DNA of 64,000 bases from Caulobacter sp. NIBR1757 (GCF_027912495.1 NZ_CP115463.1:1139501-1203500); one strand, 5' to 3'; positions 17,948 through 31,038 are shown, counted from the stretch's first letter. Notes: generated by a model from the sequence alone, not told the origin. A program made the numbers and translations.

Positions 17948-18466
17948 ATGTCGCCTGTTATCCGCGCCTGCGTTCCAGGCGATGAAAAGCGCCTGTCGAT
18001 GGTGGCCAGGGCCACCTTCCTCGAGACCTATGCCGGCATTGTCGCCGGCGGCGACATGCTGCTGTTCGGCGAGGGCACGCATGATCCGGACAGCTACGCC
18101 GGGCTGCTGGCCGATCCGGGCGTCGATCTGTTCCTGGCGACGATGGAGCCAGGCGCGGCGCCGATCGGCTATGCGATGGTCTGCAAGCCCGACCTGCCGG
18201 TGGCCATCGGCGAGGGGGACCTGGAGCTGAAGCGCATCTACAGCCTGCACCGGTTCCATGGCACGGGGCTCGGGCTTGGGTTGATGAAGGCGGCGAAGGC
18301 GGCGGCGAGGGCGCGCGGGGCGAAGCGGCTGCTGCTCGGGGCCTATGGTGAGAACCACAGGGCCATCGCCTTCTACGGCAAGCATGGGTTTGAGCAGGTC
18401 GGGACGCGGGTCTTCCACGTCGGCGAGAACTTCTATGACGACGTGGTGCTGGCGGCGGAGCTTTAG
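17948..18466 (+). CDS. GNAT family N-acetyltransferase
   Basis: Acetyltransferase of 172 residues. The acetyl-CoA site is ELKRIYSLHRFHGTGLGLGL followed by GAYGENHRAIAFYGKHGFEQVG, the Asn-x-x-A-x-x-F-Y motif near the end of the fold. The family opening IRACVPGDEKRLSMVA is present. The start ATG follows GGGGGAATTC. It is divergent from the hybrid kinase. Substrate unknown. Confidence 0.85.
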   Translation: MSPVIRACVPGDEKRLSMVARATFLETYAGIVAGGDMLLFGEGTHDPDSYAGLLADPGVDLFLATMEPGAAPIGYAMVCKPDLPVAIGEGDLELKRIYSLHRFHGTGLGLGLMKAAKAAARARGAKRLLLGAYGENHRAIAFYGKHGFEQVGTRVFHVGENFYDDVVLAAEL

Positions 18467-18502
18467 GGCTCCACCGCCAGCCTCCGGGCGCCGGACCGGT
18501 CC

Positions 18503-19480
18503 CTAGGCCTTGAAGAAGGCCAGCAGGTCCTTGTTGATCAACTCGGCCTCGGTTGTGGCCATGCCGTGGGCCAGGCCCTTGTAGACCTTCAGTTCGCCCT
18601 TCCTCAGCAGCTTGACCGCAAGCAGCGCCGAGTCGGCGATTGGCACGATCTGGTCGTCGTCGCCGTGCATGACCAGCACCGGCACGTCGATGGCCTTGAG
18701 GTCCTCGGTGAAGTCGGTCTCCGAGAAGGCCTTGATGCAGTCGTAGTGGGCCTTGGCCCCACCCATCATGCCCTGGCGCCACCAGTTGTCGACCAGGCCC
18801 TGCGAGACCTTCGCGCCCGGGCGGTTGAAGCCGTAGAAGGGGCCAGACGGGATCTCACGGAAGAACTGGGCCCGGTTGGCGATCAGGGCGGTCCGGAAGC
18901 CGTCGAACACCTCGATCGGCAGGCCGCCGGGATTGGCGGCGGTCTTCAGCATGATCGGCGGCACCGCCCCGATCAGCACCGCCTTGGCGACCCGGCCATT
19001 GCCGCCGTGGCGGGCGACATAGCGGGCCACCTCGCCGCCGCCGGTCGAGTGGCCGACGTGGATGGCGTCCTTCAGGTCAAGGTGGGCGGCCAGGGCGGCG
19101 ACGTCGGTGGCGTAGGTGTCCATCTCGTTGCCGCTGTCGGTCTGGCTGGAGCGGCCGTGGCCGCGGCGGTCATGGGCGATGACCCGGTAGCCCTGGGACA
19201 GGAAGAACAGCATCTGGCTGTCCCACTCGTCGCCGGTCAGCGGCCAGCCGTGGTGGAAGACGATCGGCTGACCCGTGCCCCAGTCCTTGTAGAACAGCTG
19301 GGCGCCGTCCTTGAGGGTGATGAAGCCGCCGCCGGCGCCGCCCGAGGATTTGGGCGACGGCTGGGGCGAGGCTTTCGGCGCGGCGGCAGAGGCCGCGACG
19401 GGCAGGGCGGCCACGGCGGCAAGGCCCAGGCCCGCGGTCATCAGGCCCCGGCGGGACGCTTGGGTGTTCGACGTCGTCAT
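18503..19480 (-). CDS. Tat-exported alpha/beta hydrolase (chloroperoxidase-like)
   Basis: Protein of 325 residues. It begins with a Tat-type signal ([20 protein letters not shown]), then a linker rich in Pro and Ser, then a cofactor-free haloperoxidase/esterase-like hydrolase domain from about residue 50. Catalytic candidates are Ser in VGHSTGGGE, Asp in [10 protein letters not shown] and His in [23 protein letters not shown] gives the oxyanion loop. It is divergent from an OhrR-type regulator with palindromes in the shared intergenic region, suggesting induction by peroxide or reactive organics. The true substrate is unknown. Confidence 0.88.
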   Translation of the reverse strand: MTTSNTQASRRGLMTAGLGLAAVAALPVAASAAAPKASPQPSPKSSGGAGGGFITLKDGAQLFYKDWGTGQPIVFHHGWPLTGDEWDSQMLFFLSQGYRVIAHDRRGHGRSSQTDSGNEMDTYATDVAALAAHLDLKDAIHVGHSTGGGEVARYVARHGGNGRVAKAVLIGAVPPIMLKTAANPGGLPIEVFDGFRTALIANRAQFFREIPSGPFYGFNRPGAKVSQGLVDNWWRQGMMGGAKAHYDCIKAFSETDFTEDLKAIDVPVLVMHGDDDQIVPIADSALLAVKLLRKGELKVYKGLAHGMATTEAELINKDLLAFFKA

Positions 19481-19501
19481 CTCGATCTCCTTATTGAGGT
19501 G

Positions 19502-19518
19502 GCGATAATCATTATCGC
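19502..19518. promoter_or_regulatory. Putative operator, palindrome 1
   Basis: Perfect inverted repeat GCGATAAT-C-ATTATCGC, 21 bases upstream of the hydrolase start. It shares TTATCGCGA with the second palindrome at 19568-19577. It lies in the divergent region of an OhrR-type regulator and is AT-rich against the background, so it is a likely site for that regulator. Confidence 0.55.
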
Positions 19519-19567
19519 GACAACGAAATCCCTAGGGCGCCATCGCGCGGCTGTCCATCATAATATT

Positions 19568-19577
19568 TATCGCGATA
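19568..19577. promoter_or_regulatory. Putative operator, palindrome 2
   Basis: Palindrome TATCGCGATA in an AT-rich stretch about 50 bases upstream of the regulator start. It repeats the TTATCGCGA core of the first palindrome. Two sites flanking the region would let one regulator control both divergent genes. Confidence 0.5.
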
Positions 19578-19627
19578 TTCTTTTTTGTGATATGAAGCTG
19601 TGTCGGTTGCCGACAGAAGGAATTCCC

Positions 19628-20089
19628 ATGCCCATCCCGTTGGACAACCAGATCTGCTTCACGCTCTACAGCGCCAGCATGACGATCACCCGCACCTACA
19701 AGCCGATGCTGGACGCCATGGGCATCACCTATCCGCAGTATCTGATGCTCTGCGTGCTGGGCGAGGAGGACGGCATGACCATCGGCGCCATCGCCGGTCG
19801 ATTGGCGCTGGAATCAAGCACCGTCACCCCGCCGGTGAAGCGGCTGGAGCAGGCCGGCCTGGTCGAGCGCCAGCGCAGCAAGTTCGACGAACGCCAGGTC
19901 CAGGTTCGGCTGACCGACGCTGGCCGGGCCATGCTGGCGCGCTCAAGTTGCCTGGGCGACACCCTGACGGCCCGCTCAGGCATGACGCCGGACGAACTGC
20001 AGGCCTTGAACCAGCAGGTCCAGGCCCTGCGTGACGCCCTGGCTTCGCGTGACGGCGGGGCTTTGCCTGATGCCGGGGCTGCGGCCTAG
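19628..20089 (+). CDS. MarR-family regulator, OhrR type
   Basis: Winged-helix repressor of 153 residues. The N-terminal LDNQICFTLYSASMTITRTY closely follows OhrR proteins, with the peroxide-sensing Cys at residue 10 and the conserved Tyr residues 14 and 24 (and Tyr35) that contact it. Cys42 and Cys108 are also present; the latter could be a resolving Cys. The wing contains RQRSKFDERQVQVRLTDAG. The expected partner ohr is absent; the divergent neighbour is an exported hydrolase. Oxidation of Cys10 would be expected to release the operators. Confidence 0.85.
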   Translation: MPIPLDNQICFTLYSASMTITRTYKPMLDAMGITYPQYLMLCVLGEEDGMTIGAIAGRLALESSTVTPPVKRLEQAGLVERQRSKFDERQVQVRLTDAGRAMLARSSCLGDTLTARSGMTPDELQALNQQVQALRDALASRDGGALPDAGAAA

Positions 20090-20751
20090 TCCGCGAAGGC
20101 GTACGGCCCGCCCTTTTCCAGGGCCACCCGATAGGCCGGCCGGGCGTGGATGGTTTCCAGGAATTTGGCGATGCGCGGGCGGCCGTTCCTGACGTCGCCG
20201 CGCTGGGCGCCGGCTTCGAGGGGGAAGCTCATCATGATGTCGGCGGCGCTGAACTCCTGGCCGGCGAACCAAGGGACTTGGCCCAGCACGCTTTCCCAGT
20301 AGTCGAAATGGGTCTGCAGCTGGGGATCGACGAAGCTCTTCAGCGCCTGTCCCGCGATGCCCCGAACCAGCGGCTTCATCAGTCCCGGGGCGCGGTCCGG
20401 CAGGGCGCCGAAGATCAGCTTGAGCAGCAGCGGCGACATGGCCGAGCCCTCGGCGTAGTGCAGCCAGTAGGTCCAGGCCAGGCGTTCGGGCGTGCCGGCC
20501 GCCGGGCGCAGCTTGCCGCCGGCCTTTTCACACAGGTACTCGATGATGGCCCCGGTCTCGGCGATCACATAGCCGCCATCAACGACCACCGGCGACTTGC
20601 CGAGGGGATGCACGGCCTTCAGCGAGGGCGGGGCCAGCATGGTTTTGGGATCGCGCTGGTGGTGGACGATCTCGTAGGGCAGGCCGAGCTCCTCCAGCAG
20701 CCACAGCACGCGCTGGGAGCGGGAGTTGTTGAGGTGATGGACGATCAGCAT
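20086..20751 (-). CDS. Glutathione S-transferase family protein
   Basis: Protein of 221 residues. The thioredoxin-like N-terminal domain carries LNNSRSQRVLWLLEELGLPY (catalytic Ser region of the beta/theta-like bacterial GSTs) and PLGKSPVVVDGGYVIAETGAIIEYL, with the cis-Pro and the glutathione-binding Glu-Ser/Thr position. The all-helical C-terminal domain follows, ending PRIAKFLETIHARPAY. It probably conjugates or reduces small electrophiles in the cytoplasm. It converges on the OhrR-type gene with a four-base overlap. Confidence 0.9.
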   Translation of the reverse strand: MLIVHHLNNSRSQRVLWLLEELGLPYEIVHHQRDPKTMLAPPSLKAVHPLGKSPVVVDGGYVIAETGAIIEYLCEKAGGKLRPAAGTPERLAWTYWLHYAEGSAMSPLLLKLIFGALPDRAPGLMKPLVRGIAGQALKSFVDPQLQTHFDYWESVLGQVPWFAGQEFSAADIMMSFPLEAGAQRGDVRNGRPRIAKFLETIHARPAYRVALEKGGPYAFAD

Positions 20752-20815
20752 GGCGGCATTCCCTATGTGCTCGCCAAGCTAGGGCGCGGACCGGGCGAGT
20801 CCAGCCCGGTCGGGG

Positions 20816-22540
20816 CTAGAACTCCTCCCAACCCTCGGAAGCGGCCGCTGGCCGGCCGCCGCCGGCGAAGGCCTGGATGCGGGCTCTCGCCTGCTTCAGG
20901 GCGGGATTGGGCGGCGACGGACGGCTGCCGGTGGTGACGGGTGCGGGGCGGGCGGCGGGGCGCGCCTCGCCTGTCGCAACGCCAAGGTTGAAGTGGCCGA
21001 CGGCGGTGGTCATGGCGCCCGACTCCTCGCGCAGCGCGTGGCTGGCGGCCGTGCTTTCCTCGACCATGGCGGCGTTCTGCTGGGTCAACTGGTCCATCTG
21101 GCTGATGGCGATATTGACCTCCTGGAGGCCGGTGGCCTGTTCCTGGCTGGAGGCCGAGATCTCGTTCACCAGAGCGGCGATGCGGCCAACCTCGCCGGCG
21201 ATGCCGTGCAGCGCCTGACCGGTGAGCGCCACCAGGCGCACGCCCTCGCCGACGTGCCCGGTGGAGGCGCTGATCAGGGTCTTGATCTCCTTGGCGGCGT
21301 CGGCCGAGCGCTGGGCCAGGGCCCGCACTTCCTGGGCGACGACCGCGAAGCCACGGCCGGCGTCGCCCGCCCTGGCGGCCTCCACACCGGCGTTGAGCGC
21401 CAGAAGGTTGGTCTGGAAGGCGATCTCGTCGATCACCCCGATGATCTGTCCGATCTGGCTGGAGGACTCGGAGATGGCGGCCATGGCGGTGGTCGCCTGA
21501 TGCACGACATCGGCCGAGGCGTTGGCCGAGTTGGTGGCGGTTTCGACCAGGCCGGCCGCCTCGCGGGAGCCTTCAGCGCTGCGGCGCACCGATGTGGTCA
21601 GCTGCTCCATGGCGGCGGCGGTCTCCTCGAGACCAGCGGCCTGGGTTTCGGTGCGGCGCGACAGGTCGTCGGAGGCCGTGGCGATCTGATCGGCGCTGGC
21701 GTTCAGCGACTGGGCGGCCCGCTGCACGGTGGTCAGGGTTTCGCCGAGCGCCTCGACGGCGCCGTTGAAGTGGCCGCGCAGCTGCTCGTATTCCGGCGGG
21801 AAGGCCGTCCGCAGGCGTACCGACAGGTCGCGGGCGGCCAGCCGCTCGAGGCCGTCGGCGAGGGCGTTGACCACCGACTGCTGCGTGGCTTGCGCCGCCG
21901 CGCGTTCGGCATTGCCGCGACGTTCCAGCTCCGCCGTCTCGGATTGCGCCTCAGCGGCCTTCTGGCTTGCGGTCGCGGCGGCCCCAAGCGCCTCGCGGGC
22001 CTCGTTGGCGCGCAGTTCGAGACCGCCAAACAGGGCTTCAAGGTTGCGCGTGGTGGCCAGCAGTACGCCGGCCTCGGCCAGCAGGATGACGGCGTGGACG
22101 ATGACGCGACCAAGGCTGCCAGCGCCCGGGAAGACGGCGGCCGGAAGGGCGAAGTTGAGCAGCAGGTGGTGCAGGGCGACCGTCACCGTGCCGACCGCGA
22201 TGGTTCGCCAGTCGCAGAAGCCGGCCAGCACCGCCAGGGCGGCGAAGTAGGCCATGTGCATGTCGGCCTGCCACGCGTGACCCTGCAACGCCGCGACCAG
22301 CAGCGAAACCTGGGCCATCAGAAGGATGCCGAGGGTGGCCCGGACCGGCGCGGCCTCGGGCAGGCCCCGCCAGGCGCCGGTCGCGGCGGCGGCGGCGGCG
22401 AAGCTTGCGACGCCGAGCATGATCCAGTCCCCGCCCAGCAGCAGCCGGGAGACGATGATGACCGGCAGCAGCAGCCACATCAGGCCGACGACGACGGCGG
22501 CAGTCTGGCGGCGTTGGCCGTGGATGTCGAGGAAGCTCAT
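20816..22540 (-). CDS. Methyl-accepting chemotaxis protein
   Basis: Chemoreceptor of 574 residues. The N-terminal half has about six membrane helices without a clear periplasmic domain ([51 protein letters not shown]). It is followed by a HAMP-like segment ([21 protein letters not shown]) and the signalling hairpin, whose tip is [20 protein letters not shown]. It ends in GWEEF, matching the x-W-x-x-F tether that binds CheR and CheB in other receptors. The start ATG at 22540 overlaps the stop of the upstream small gene (ATGA). Confidence 0.92.
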   Translation of the reverse strand: MSFLDIHGQRRQTAAVVVGLMWLLLPVIIVSRLLLGGDWIMLGVASFAAAAAATGAWRGLPEAAPVRATLGILLMAQVSLLVAALQGHAWQADMHMAYFAALAVLAGFCDWRTIAVGTVTVALHHLLLNFALPAAVFPGAGSLGRVIVHAVILLAEAGVLLATTRNLEALFGGLELRANEAREALGAAATASQKAAEAQSETAELERRGNAERAAAQATQQSVVNALADGLERLAARDLSVRLRTAFPPEYEQLRGHFNGAVEALGETLTTVQRAAQSLNASADQIATASDDLSRRTETQAAGLEETAAAMEQLTTSVRRSAEGSREAAGLVETATNSANASADVVHQATTAMAAISESSSQIGQIIGVIDEIAFQTNLLALNAGVEAARAGDAGRGFAVVAQEVRALAQRSADAAKEIKTLISASTGHVGEGVRLVALTGQALHGIAGEVGRIAALVNEISASSQEQATGLQEVNIAISQMDQLTQQNAAMVEESTAASHALREESGAMTTAVGHFNLGVATGEARPAARPAPVTTGSRPSPPNPALKQARARIQAFAGGGRPAAASEGWEEF

Positions 22541-22881
22541 GCGGGGTCTTTTTCGGCAGGGGTGAGGCAGAACGACGCCAGGCGGGAATCGATGAGGAAA
22601 AGGGCGCCGGACTCGCGCAGCCGCCCGCCCAGGCCGGGGCGGTCGGAGCGGACGACAAGGATTGTGGCGGAGCCGCCGACGGCCTGCAGGTCGCCGGCCG
22701 TGGCGGCCGAGGCGGCGGCCCGGGCCGGGCTCCACCATGGGGGATAGACGGCGGCCATCGCATCGGGACGGCCGGGGGCGGCGGCGAGGGCGCCGACGCT
22801 TACAGTGCTCAGCGCCAGCACGGCCACCGGCAGGGCCCAGGCGGCGCGGGCGTCAAGGGGCCTGGGCGAAGGAGCGGTCAT
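22537..22881 (-). CDS. Small exported or single-span protein upstream of chemoreceptor
   Basis: Protein of 114 residues with one hydrophobic segment near the N-terminus ([20 protein letters not shown]) and a short, probably periplasmic remainder containing PPWWSPARA and [13 protein letters not shown]. No family recognised. The ATGA overlap with the chemoreceptor start indicates coupled translation, so it may act with that receptor. Start ATG at 22881 ([10 protein letters not shown]) is preferred over an upstream in-frame ATG. Confidence 0.65.
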   Translation of the reverse strand: MTAPSPRPLDARAAWALPVAVLALSTVSVGALAAAPGRPDAMAAVYPPWWSPARAAASAATAGDLQAVGGSATILVVRSDRPGLGGRLRESGALFLIDSRLASFCLTPAEKDPA

Positions 22882-22981
22882 GCTCCAACGCATCACCGGC
22901 CATGGTTACCAAATCGGCAAGACCGCACAAAATGGGCCCCAAAGACCCTGAATAGTTGAGAAGAGCGCGCTTGCTACGGGT

Positions 22982-26272
<3,291 letters not shown>

Positions 26273-26274
26273 CT

Positions 26275-26592
26275 CTAGTTCACCACCACTGCACATTCCC
26301 AGCCGTCGTACCGGCAACCAAAATCTTCGGCCCAGGCTTCCATCCGGGCGGAGGTCGGCCCGAAACTGGCCGTATCGACCGCCATGGTCGTCTCCAGGAT
26401 CACCCCGTCGAGCGAGACGGTCGGGCCGGCCTTGAAGCCGGCGGCCTTGGCGGCGCGGCCCAGGCCCCGATGATCGCCGCCGTAGAAATAGAACAGCGTG
26501 TGACGCTCGGCCGTGCCCTTGTCGCCGTGACTGAGCAGACTGACGCGGACGGCCGCGTCCTTGGCTGCTTGTTCGGGAGAGGGCTGGGGCAT
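26275..26592 (-). CDS. RraB-like ribonuclease E inhibitor family protein
   Basis: Protein of 105 residues resembling RraB, which binds and restrains the RNase E degradosome. It shows the family pattern of a short helical N-terminus, [21 protein letters not shown] and the C-terminal [19 protein letters not shown] (the DGW-E motif is characteristic). It lies two bases upstream of carB, so the two are likely one transcription unit, which is an unexpected pairing. The assignment is from motif memory only. Confidence 0.7.
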   Translation of the reverse strand: MPQPSPEQAAKDAAVRVSLLSHGDKGTAERHTLFYFYGGDHRGLGRAAKAAGFKAGPTVSLDGVILETTMAVDTASFGPTSARMEAWAEDFGCRYDGWECAVVVN

Positions 26593-26754
26593 CGGTGGTC
26601 TACTCGCGCGTCAGAGGGCGGTCGCGCCCACGCGCGCCCGGCCCCCTCGGTTCTTCATTCAGGCTAAGGCGCCCGTTTAGAGGGGGGAGGGGGGGTGCGC
26701 AAGCGTTGATCCGCCCCCTGTGTTCGCTCACAAAGGCCGCAGGGAGACAACACC

Positions 26755-27168
26755 ATGAAATCCGCCGCGTTCGCCGCCATCCTGACCCTCTGCATGGCCC
26801 TGCCGGCGGTCGCCCAGGCCCCCGAGGCGCATGTACTGGGGACCTACGAGACCACCAACACCGGCCAACCGATTCTCGCCCCTGAAGGTCCGCTGAGTCT
26901 GACGGTCAGCCGCGTGACCATTCCGGCCGGCGCCAGCCTGCCGGTGCACAGGCATCCGTTCCAGCGTTACGCCTATGTCGAGTCCGGTTCGATCACCGTG
27001 CGCAACCTCGACACCGGCACGTCGGTTGAATTCAAGCCCGGCGCCACCATCGTCGAGGCGCGCGGGCAGTGGCATACGGGCACGGCGATGGGGACAGAGC
27101 CGGTGGTGCTGCTGGTCATCGACCAGACGCCGCCGGGGAAGGCGAACACGGAACGCAAGGCGCCGTGA
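26755..27168 (+). CDS. Secreted cupin-domain protein
   Basis: Protein of 137 residues with a Sec signal (MKSAAFAAILTLCMALPAVAQA) and one cupin barrel. The metal motif is in PVHRHPFQRYAYVESGSITV (two His and downstream residues) and the second motif in GQWHTG. Substrate or ligand unknown. A strong ribosome-binding stretch (CAGGGAGACAACACC) precedes the ATG. It is followed after 14 bases by a membrane-protein gene in the same direction. Confidence 0.82.
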   Translation: MKSAAFAAILTLCMALPAVAQAPEAHVLGTYETTNTGQPILAPEGPLSLTVSRVTIPAGASLPVHRHPFQRYAYVESGSITVRNLDTGTSVEFKPGATIVEARGQWHTGTAMGTEPVVLLVIDQTPPGKANTERKAP

Positions 27169-27182
27169 GCGGGGCAACTGAG

Positions 27183-27596
27183 ATGCCGAACCTGATCGCC
27201 CTCGTGGCGTCGTTCCTCGCGACCATCCTGCTCGGCGCTGTGGTGATCCGTCATCCGGGCTCTAACCGGCTGCTGCAGGCCTCGCTGGTCGTCCTCTGCA
27301 GCCTGACCCTCCTGCTGGCCCTTCGCTTTGGCGGCCGGATCTACCCTGGCCTTTACGTGCCCGAGTCGGCGCTGCTCAATGCCATATTCAACGGCAACGG
27401 CCTGTTCAACGGGATCGGCTATGGACTGGTTCTGCTGGGGGCTGGCCTTTGGTTGGGGAGCCTGCTGGTCAGGATGCGACCGGAACTTGCCCTGTCTCTG
27501 AAGCGTGGCGGCTGGGTGTTGCTGGGGCTCGCAGGCGCGATTTCGCTGTACGGATTCTCATGGGCGACGATCTTGGGCCGCCTGCCCTACGGGTAG
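27183..27596 (+). CDS. Four-span membrane protein of unknown function
   Basis: Protein of 137 residues with four predicted helices (LIALVASFLATILLGAVVI, QASLVVLCSLTLLLAL, GIGYGLVLLGAGLWLGSLL, GWVLLGLAGAISLYGF) and a short interhelical loop GGRIYPGLYVPESALLN. No family recognised. It is placed right behind the cupin gene and may be co-transcribed with it. Confidence 0.65.
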   Translation: MPNLIALVASFLATILLGAVVIRHPGSNRLLQASLVVLCSLTLLLALRFGGRIYPGLYVPESALLNAIFNGNGLFNGIGYGLVLLGAGLWLGSLLVRMRPELALSLKRGGWVLLGLAGAISLYGFSWATILGRLPYG

Positions 27597-27696
27597 ACAT
27601 GCTGGCGCCGCGCGCCTGCCATCGACCATTAGATCGCCATGCCTCGCCGCCCCCTGCCCGCGTTTTTCCGAGGCACCATAGGTTGATCGACCGGCT

Positions 27697-28524
27697 CTAG
27701 AGCGTTCCGCCGTTCACGATCTGGATCGACACGAACGAGAACACCGCCGTCCCGATCGCCATCAGCACAGTGAACACCCCCAGCACCCAGGCCGCCGTCA
27801 GCTTGACGCCGCCGCTCCTGCTGTCGCGGGCCCGCAGGTAGAGCTCCAGCACGGCCAGCGGCAGCAGGTAGCAGCCGAAGGTCCAGATCAGGAAGGCCGT
27901 GCCGTTGACGCCCTTCAGGCCGAGGCCGCGGCTGAACATCATCCAGACCACGAAGCCGACCCGGGTGAACCACTGGGCGTTGGAGACCAGGTAGAGCCGC
28001 AGGGCCCAGGGGCGGTGGGCGACGAAGTCCCGGGCTCGCGCCGTGCGCCAGGCAAGGCCCGCGAAGGCTAGTATGAGCACGGCGTTGCCGGTGATCGCCC
28101 AGCTTGAGAGCTCCTGCGGCTCCGGCTTGCGCAGCCAGATCAGGCTCAGGCCCGTCAGGCTGAGCGACACGGCCGTGATCAGGAACACCCGGCCGTTCCA
28201 GCGGTGGAACTTTGGCCAGCGGGCCCGGACCTGCGGCATGACCTGCAGCGCCCCGCCGAAGGCGATGACCCCGGCCAGCAGGGCATGGGCCCCGAAGGTC
28301 AGGTTGCCGATCAGATCGCCCGCCTTGTAGGCGTTGTGCAGCATGCGGTTGCGGGACCAGGCCTCGAAGTCGCCGGTCAGGGTCGAGGGGCCGTAGAAGC
28401 CGGCGATGTAGGCCAGGAAAAGCCACTGGCCGATCAGGGCGACGGCCAGCCAGACGCCGGCGGTGCGGACCAGGATCTGGTCGGGGGTCAGGCGTTTACG
28501 CGGAACAGATGGGGCAGTGGTCAA
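27697..28524 (-). CDS. DUF2306-type multi-span membrane protein
   Basis: Protein of 275 residues with about seven membrane helices and several conserved histidines in helix edges: NRMLHNAYKAGD, GAHALLAGVIAFGG, PKFHRWNGRVFL, HRPWALRLYLVSNAQWFTR. This pattern matches the DUF2306 family, suspected of haem or quinone-related membrane chemistry but uncharacterised. It stands alone between genes on the other strand. Confidence 0.75.
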   Translation of the reverse strand: MTTAPSVPRKRLTPDQILVRTAGVWLAVALIGQWLFLAYIAGFYGPSTLTGDFEAWSRNRMLHNAYKAGDLIGNLTFGAHALLAGVIAFGGALQVMPQVRARWPKFHRWNGRVFLITAVSLSLTGLSLIWLRKPEPQELSSWAITGNAVLILAFAGLAWRTARARDFVAHRPWALRLYLVSNAQWFTRVGFVVWMMFSRGLGLKGVNGTAFLIWTFGCYLLPLAVLELYLRARDSRSGGVKLTAAWVLGVFTVLMAIGTAVFSFVSIQIVNGGTL

Positions 28525-28575
28525 GGCGGTGGTCCTATACTCGGCCTCAGGCTATCGATCGGGCCGGACTTGGAC

Positions 28576-28767
28576 ATGACGCCAGGCATCAAAAGCATGA
28601 CCGCAGAGTTCACCGTCGGGGCCGGCTTCGCGCGAGGCCTCCTCGACTTCCCGGTCCGCAAGGGGGCGCTGCGCGAGGCGCTGCTGACCGCCGCCGGCCC
28701 GCGCCACCAGCGGACGCTGGAGTACCTGGGCGAGGCCGGCGCCTCGAAGTCGGTCGGAGGGAGCTGA
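28576..28767 (+). pseudogene. Possible N-terminal remnant of an AraC-family regulator
   Basis: A 63-residue frame whose segment TAEFTVGAGFARGLLDFPVR-KGALREALLTAAG resembles the N-terminus of AraC-type regulators with an arabinose-binding-like sensor domain. The sequence then loses resemblance and stops at GASKSVGGS, without sensor core or DNA-binding helices. It could be a decayed regulator or an independent small protein. The next gene, on the other strand, begins about 30 bases downstream. Confidence 0.35.
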
Positions 28768-28798
28768 GTCACCCGTCGCGGCGACCGGCAAGAGCCCG

Positions 28799-29854
28799 TC
28801 AGGGCTGCGGTGACGGACTAACCGGAGCGGGCGACGGCTCGGAGTCCGCCGTCGAGAAAGCCAGCGGGACCCGAACAGTGGCGCCGATGAAGTCCTCGCC
28901 CTCGGCGAAGGCCGCAACACGCATCGATCGGGCCAGCCGCTTGGCTGCATCGCCGAAGCCGTAGTCAGGCGGTGTCTCGGCGATGGCGGCGCAACGGCGC
29001 AGCCAGCCGAAGTGACCGACCCGGCAGGTCATCACCACCCGCCCGCTGATGTTGTACCGGATGGCGCGGTCGGGATAGACACGGTTGACGTTCTCGCCGG
29101 AAGGCTTGCGAACCCACTGGTATTTGGCCTTGGCGTCGCGGACAGGCAGGGTGTCGCTCGACCATCCTTTTGCGAGCACGCCGCCCGCGCCATCGATGAT
29201 GGTCAGGCCGGTCAGGGTGGCGGCGACGGTTTCAACGGCGTTGAACCGGCCACCGGGCAGATCCGGCTCAAGCCGGAAAGCGACTAACAGGAATAGCCCC
29301 GTCAGCCGAGCCTTGCCCCGTTGCTGTATGGACAGCGGCACGCGGCGGGTCAGGGCGATGTCGTCGGGATTGCGGATCGTGACGGCGAATTCGGCGTTCG
29401 GGGTATCGCAGACTTCGGCGCTGTAGCGGCCGAGCGCGGCGCGGCATTCGTTCAGTTCCGCGCGCGTCCACGATCTGGGGCGCGCCACCGCCTTTCCAGG
29501 CGTGACGCTGTAGGATTCACGACCCTCGGCACGAATAACTCCGGTCGGGTCCTTGAGCACGATCTGTGGCAGATCGACCGCCGCATAGGGGCTGTCGACG
29601 GTCGACAGGCTGATCGCGCCATCGGCGCCATCCTCCGTCCAGTCGATGGGAATCCGCAGCAAGTAGTCGGCGCAGGGCGCTTGGCCGTCGGCTCTCAGGG
29701 CCTGGAACCGTATGTCCGACACCACCGTGGGAATGTCATACAGCCCGATCGTCCGCACCGGCTCGCAGGACGGAGCCGAATGCGCCGGAGCGCCGGTGGC
29801 GGCGACGACCAATGCGGCCAGAAGCAAAGCGGGGAACAGTCGAAGAAGGGTCAT
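28799..29854 (-). CDS. Secreted protein with TonB C-terminal-like domain
   Basis: Protein of 351 residues with a Sec signal (LFPALLLAALVVAATGAPAHSA). The first 200 residues contain several Cys and no recognised domain. The C-terminus, ISGRVVMTCRVGHFGWLRRC-AAIAETPPDYGFGDAAKRLA, follows the pattern of TonB C-terminal folds (G-x-V-x-x-x-C-x-V, then C-x-x-x-x-E-x-P, then G-F-G-x-A-A). Lacking an N-terminal anchor and proline rod, it is not a classical TonB. It starts 21 bases after the carA stop. Confidence 0.75.
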   Translation of the reverse strand: MTLLRLFPALLLAALVVAATGAPAHSAPSCEPVRTIGLYDIPTVVSDIRFQALRADGQAPCADYLLRIPIDWTEDGADGAISLSTVDSPYAAVDLPQIVLKDPTGVIRAEGRESYSVTPGKAVARPRSWTRAELNECRAALGRYSAEVCDTPNAEFAVTIRNPDDIALTRRVPLSIQQRGKARLTGLFLLVAFRLEPDLPGGRFNAVETVAATLTGLTIIDGAGGVLAKGWSSDTLPVRDAKAKYQWVRKPSGENVNRVYPDRAIRYNISGRVVMTCRVGHFGWLRRCAAIAETPPDYGFGDAAKRLARSMRVAAFAEGEDFIGATVRVPLAFSTADSEPSPAPVSPSPQP

Positions 29855-29874
29855 CCCCGCCACTGTTGGCTTGC

Positions 29875-31038
29875 CTACTTCGCCTTGTCCATGAGCCCGG
29901 CGAACCGCTCGAACAGATACAGGCTGTCGGTCGGGCCGGGCGAGGCTTCCGGGTGGTGCTGGACGCTGAAGACCGGCTTGCCGGTCAGGGCCAGGCCGGC
30001 GTTGGTGCCGTCGAACAGGGAGACGTGGGTCTCGGTCACTGCTTCGGGCAGGCTGTCGCGGTCGACCGTGAAGCCGTGGTTCATCGAGACGATCTCGACC
30101 TTGCCGGTGGTCAGGTCCTTCACAGGGTGGTTGGCCCCGTGGTGGCCCTGGTCCATCTTCACCGTCTGGGCGCCCAGCGCCCGGGCCAGCATCTGGTGGC
30201 CCAGGCAGATGCCGAACACCGGCGTGCCGCTGTTCACCAGCTTCTGGATTTCCGGGACCGCATAGAGGCCGGTGGCGGCCGGGTCGCCCGGTCCGTTGGA
30301 CAGCAGGACGCCGTCGGGCTTGCGGGCCAGGATGTCCTCGGCGCTGGTGTCGGCCGGCACCACGGTGGCGCGGGCGCCGATGGAGGCGAGGGAGCGCAGG
30401 ATGTTGCGCTTGACCCCGTAGTCGACGACCACGACCTCGTACTTCGGCGTTTCCAGTTTGTCGTAGCCGCCGTCCCAGTCCCAGCGGGTCTCGTCCCAGG
30501 TGAAGGTCTGGCGGGTGGTGGCGTCCTTGGCGAGATCGAGGCCGACGAGGCCCGACCATTCGGCGGCCTTGGCCCGCAGCGCCGGGATGTCGAACTCGCC
30601 GGTCGGGCTGTGGGCGATGACCGCGTGCGGCATGCCCTTTTCGCGGATCAGCTTGGTCAGGCTGCGGGTGTCGACGCCGGCCAGGCCGATGACGCCGCGC
30701 CGCGCCATCCAGTCGTTCAGCGTGGCGTTGGCGCGCCAGTTGGCCGGTTCGGTCGGAACGTCGCGGAAGATGGCCCCGCGGGCGGCGGTCTCGGAGCCGC
30801 CGCTCATCTGTTCGAGGTCTTCGCTGTTGGCGCCGGTGTTGCCCATGTGGGGGAAGGTGAAGGCGACGATCTGGGCCATGTAGGAGGGATCGGTGAGGAT
30901 CTCCTGGTATCCGGTCATGGCGGTGTTGAAGCAGACCTCGCCGACCGCGTCGCCGGTGGCCCCGACCCCGATCCCCTGCAGGACCGTGCCGTCGGCGAGA
31001 ACCAGAACGCCGGTGACGCCGGGAAGAAGGTCGGTCAT
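29875..31038 (-). CDS. carA: Carbamoyl-phosphate synthase small subunit
   Basis: Glutamine amidotransferase subunit that supplies ammonia to CarB. The protein of 387 residues has the CPSase small-subunit N-terminal domain ([36 protein letters not shown]) and a class I GATase with nucleophile Cys in [11 protein letters not shown] and the His/Glu pair in [16 protein letters not shown] at 31038 ([10 protein letters not shown]) is chosen from family alignment; the frame runs open far upstream but is antisense to another gene there. It is not adjacent to carB. Confidence 0.96.
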   Translation of the reverse strand: MTDLLPGVTGVLVLADGTVLQGIGVGATGDAVGEVCFNTAMTGYQEILTDPSYMAQIVAFTFPHMGNTGANSEDLEQMSGGSETAARGAIFRDVPTEPANWRANATLNDWMARRGVIGLAGVDTRSLTKLIREKGMPHAVIAHSPTGEFDIPALRAKAAEWSGLVGLDLAKDATTRQTFTWDETRWDWDGGYDKLETPKYEVVVVDYGVKRNILRSLASIGARATVVPADTSAEDILARKPDGVLLSNGPGDPAATGLYAVPEIQKLVNSGTPVFGICLGHQMLARALGAQTVKMDQGHHGANHPVKDLTTGKVEIVSMNHGFTVDRDSLPEAVTETHVSLFDGTNAGLALTGKPVFSVQHHPEASPGPTDSLYLFERFAGLMDKAK

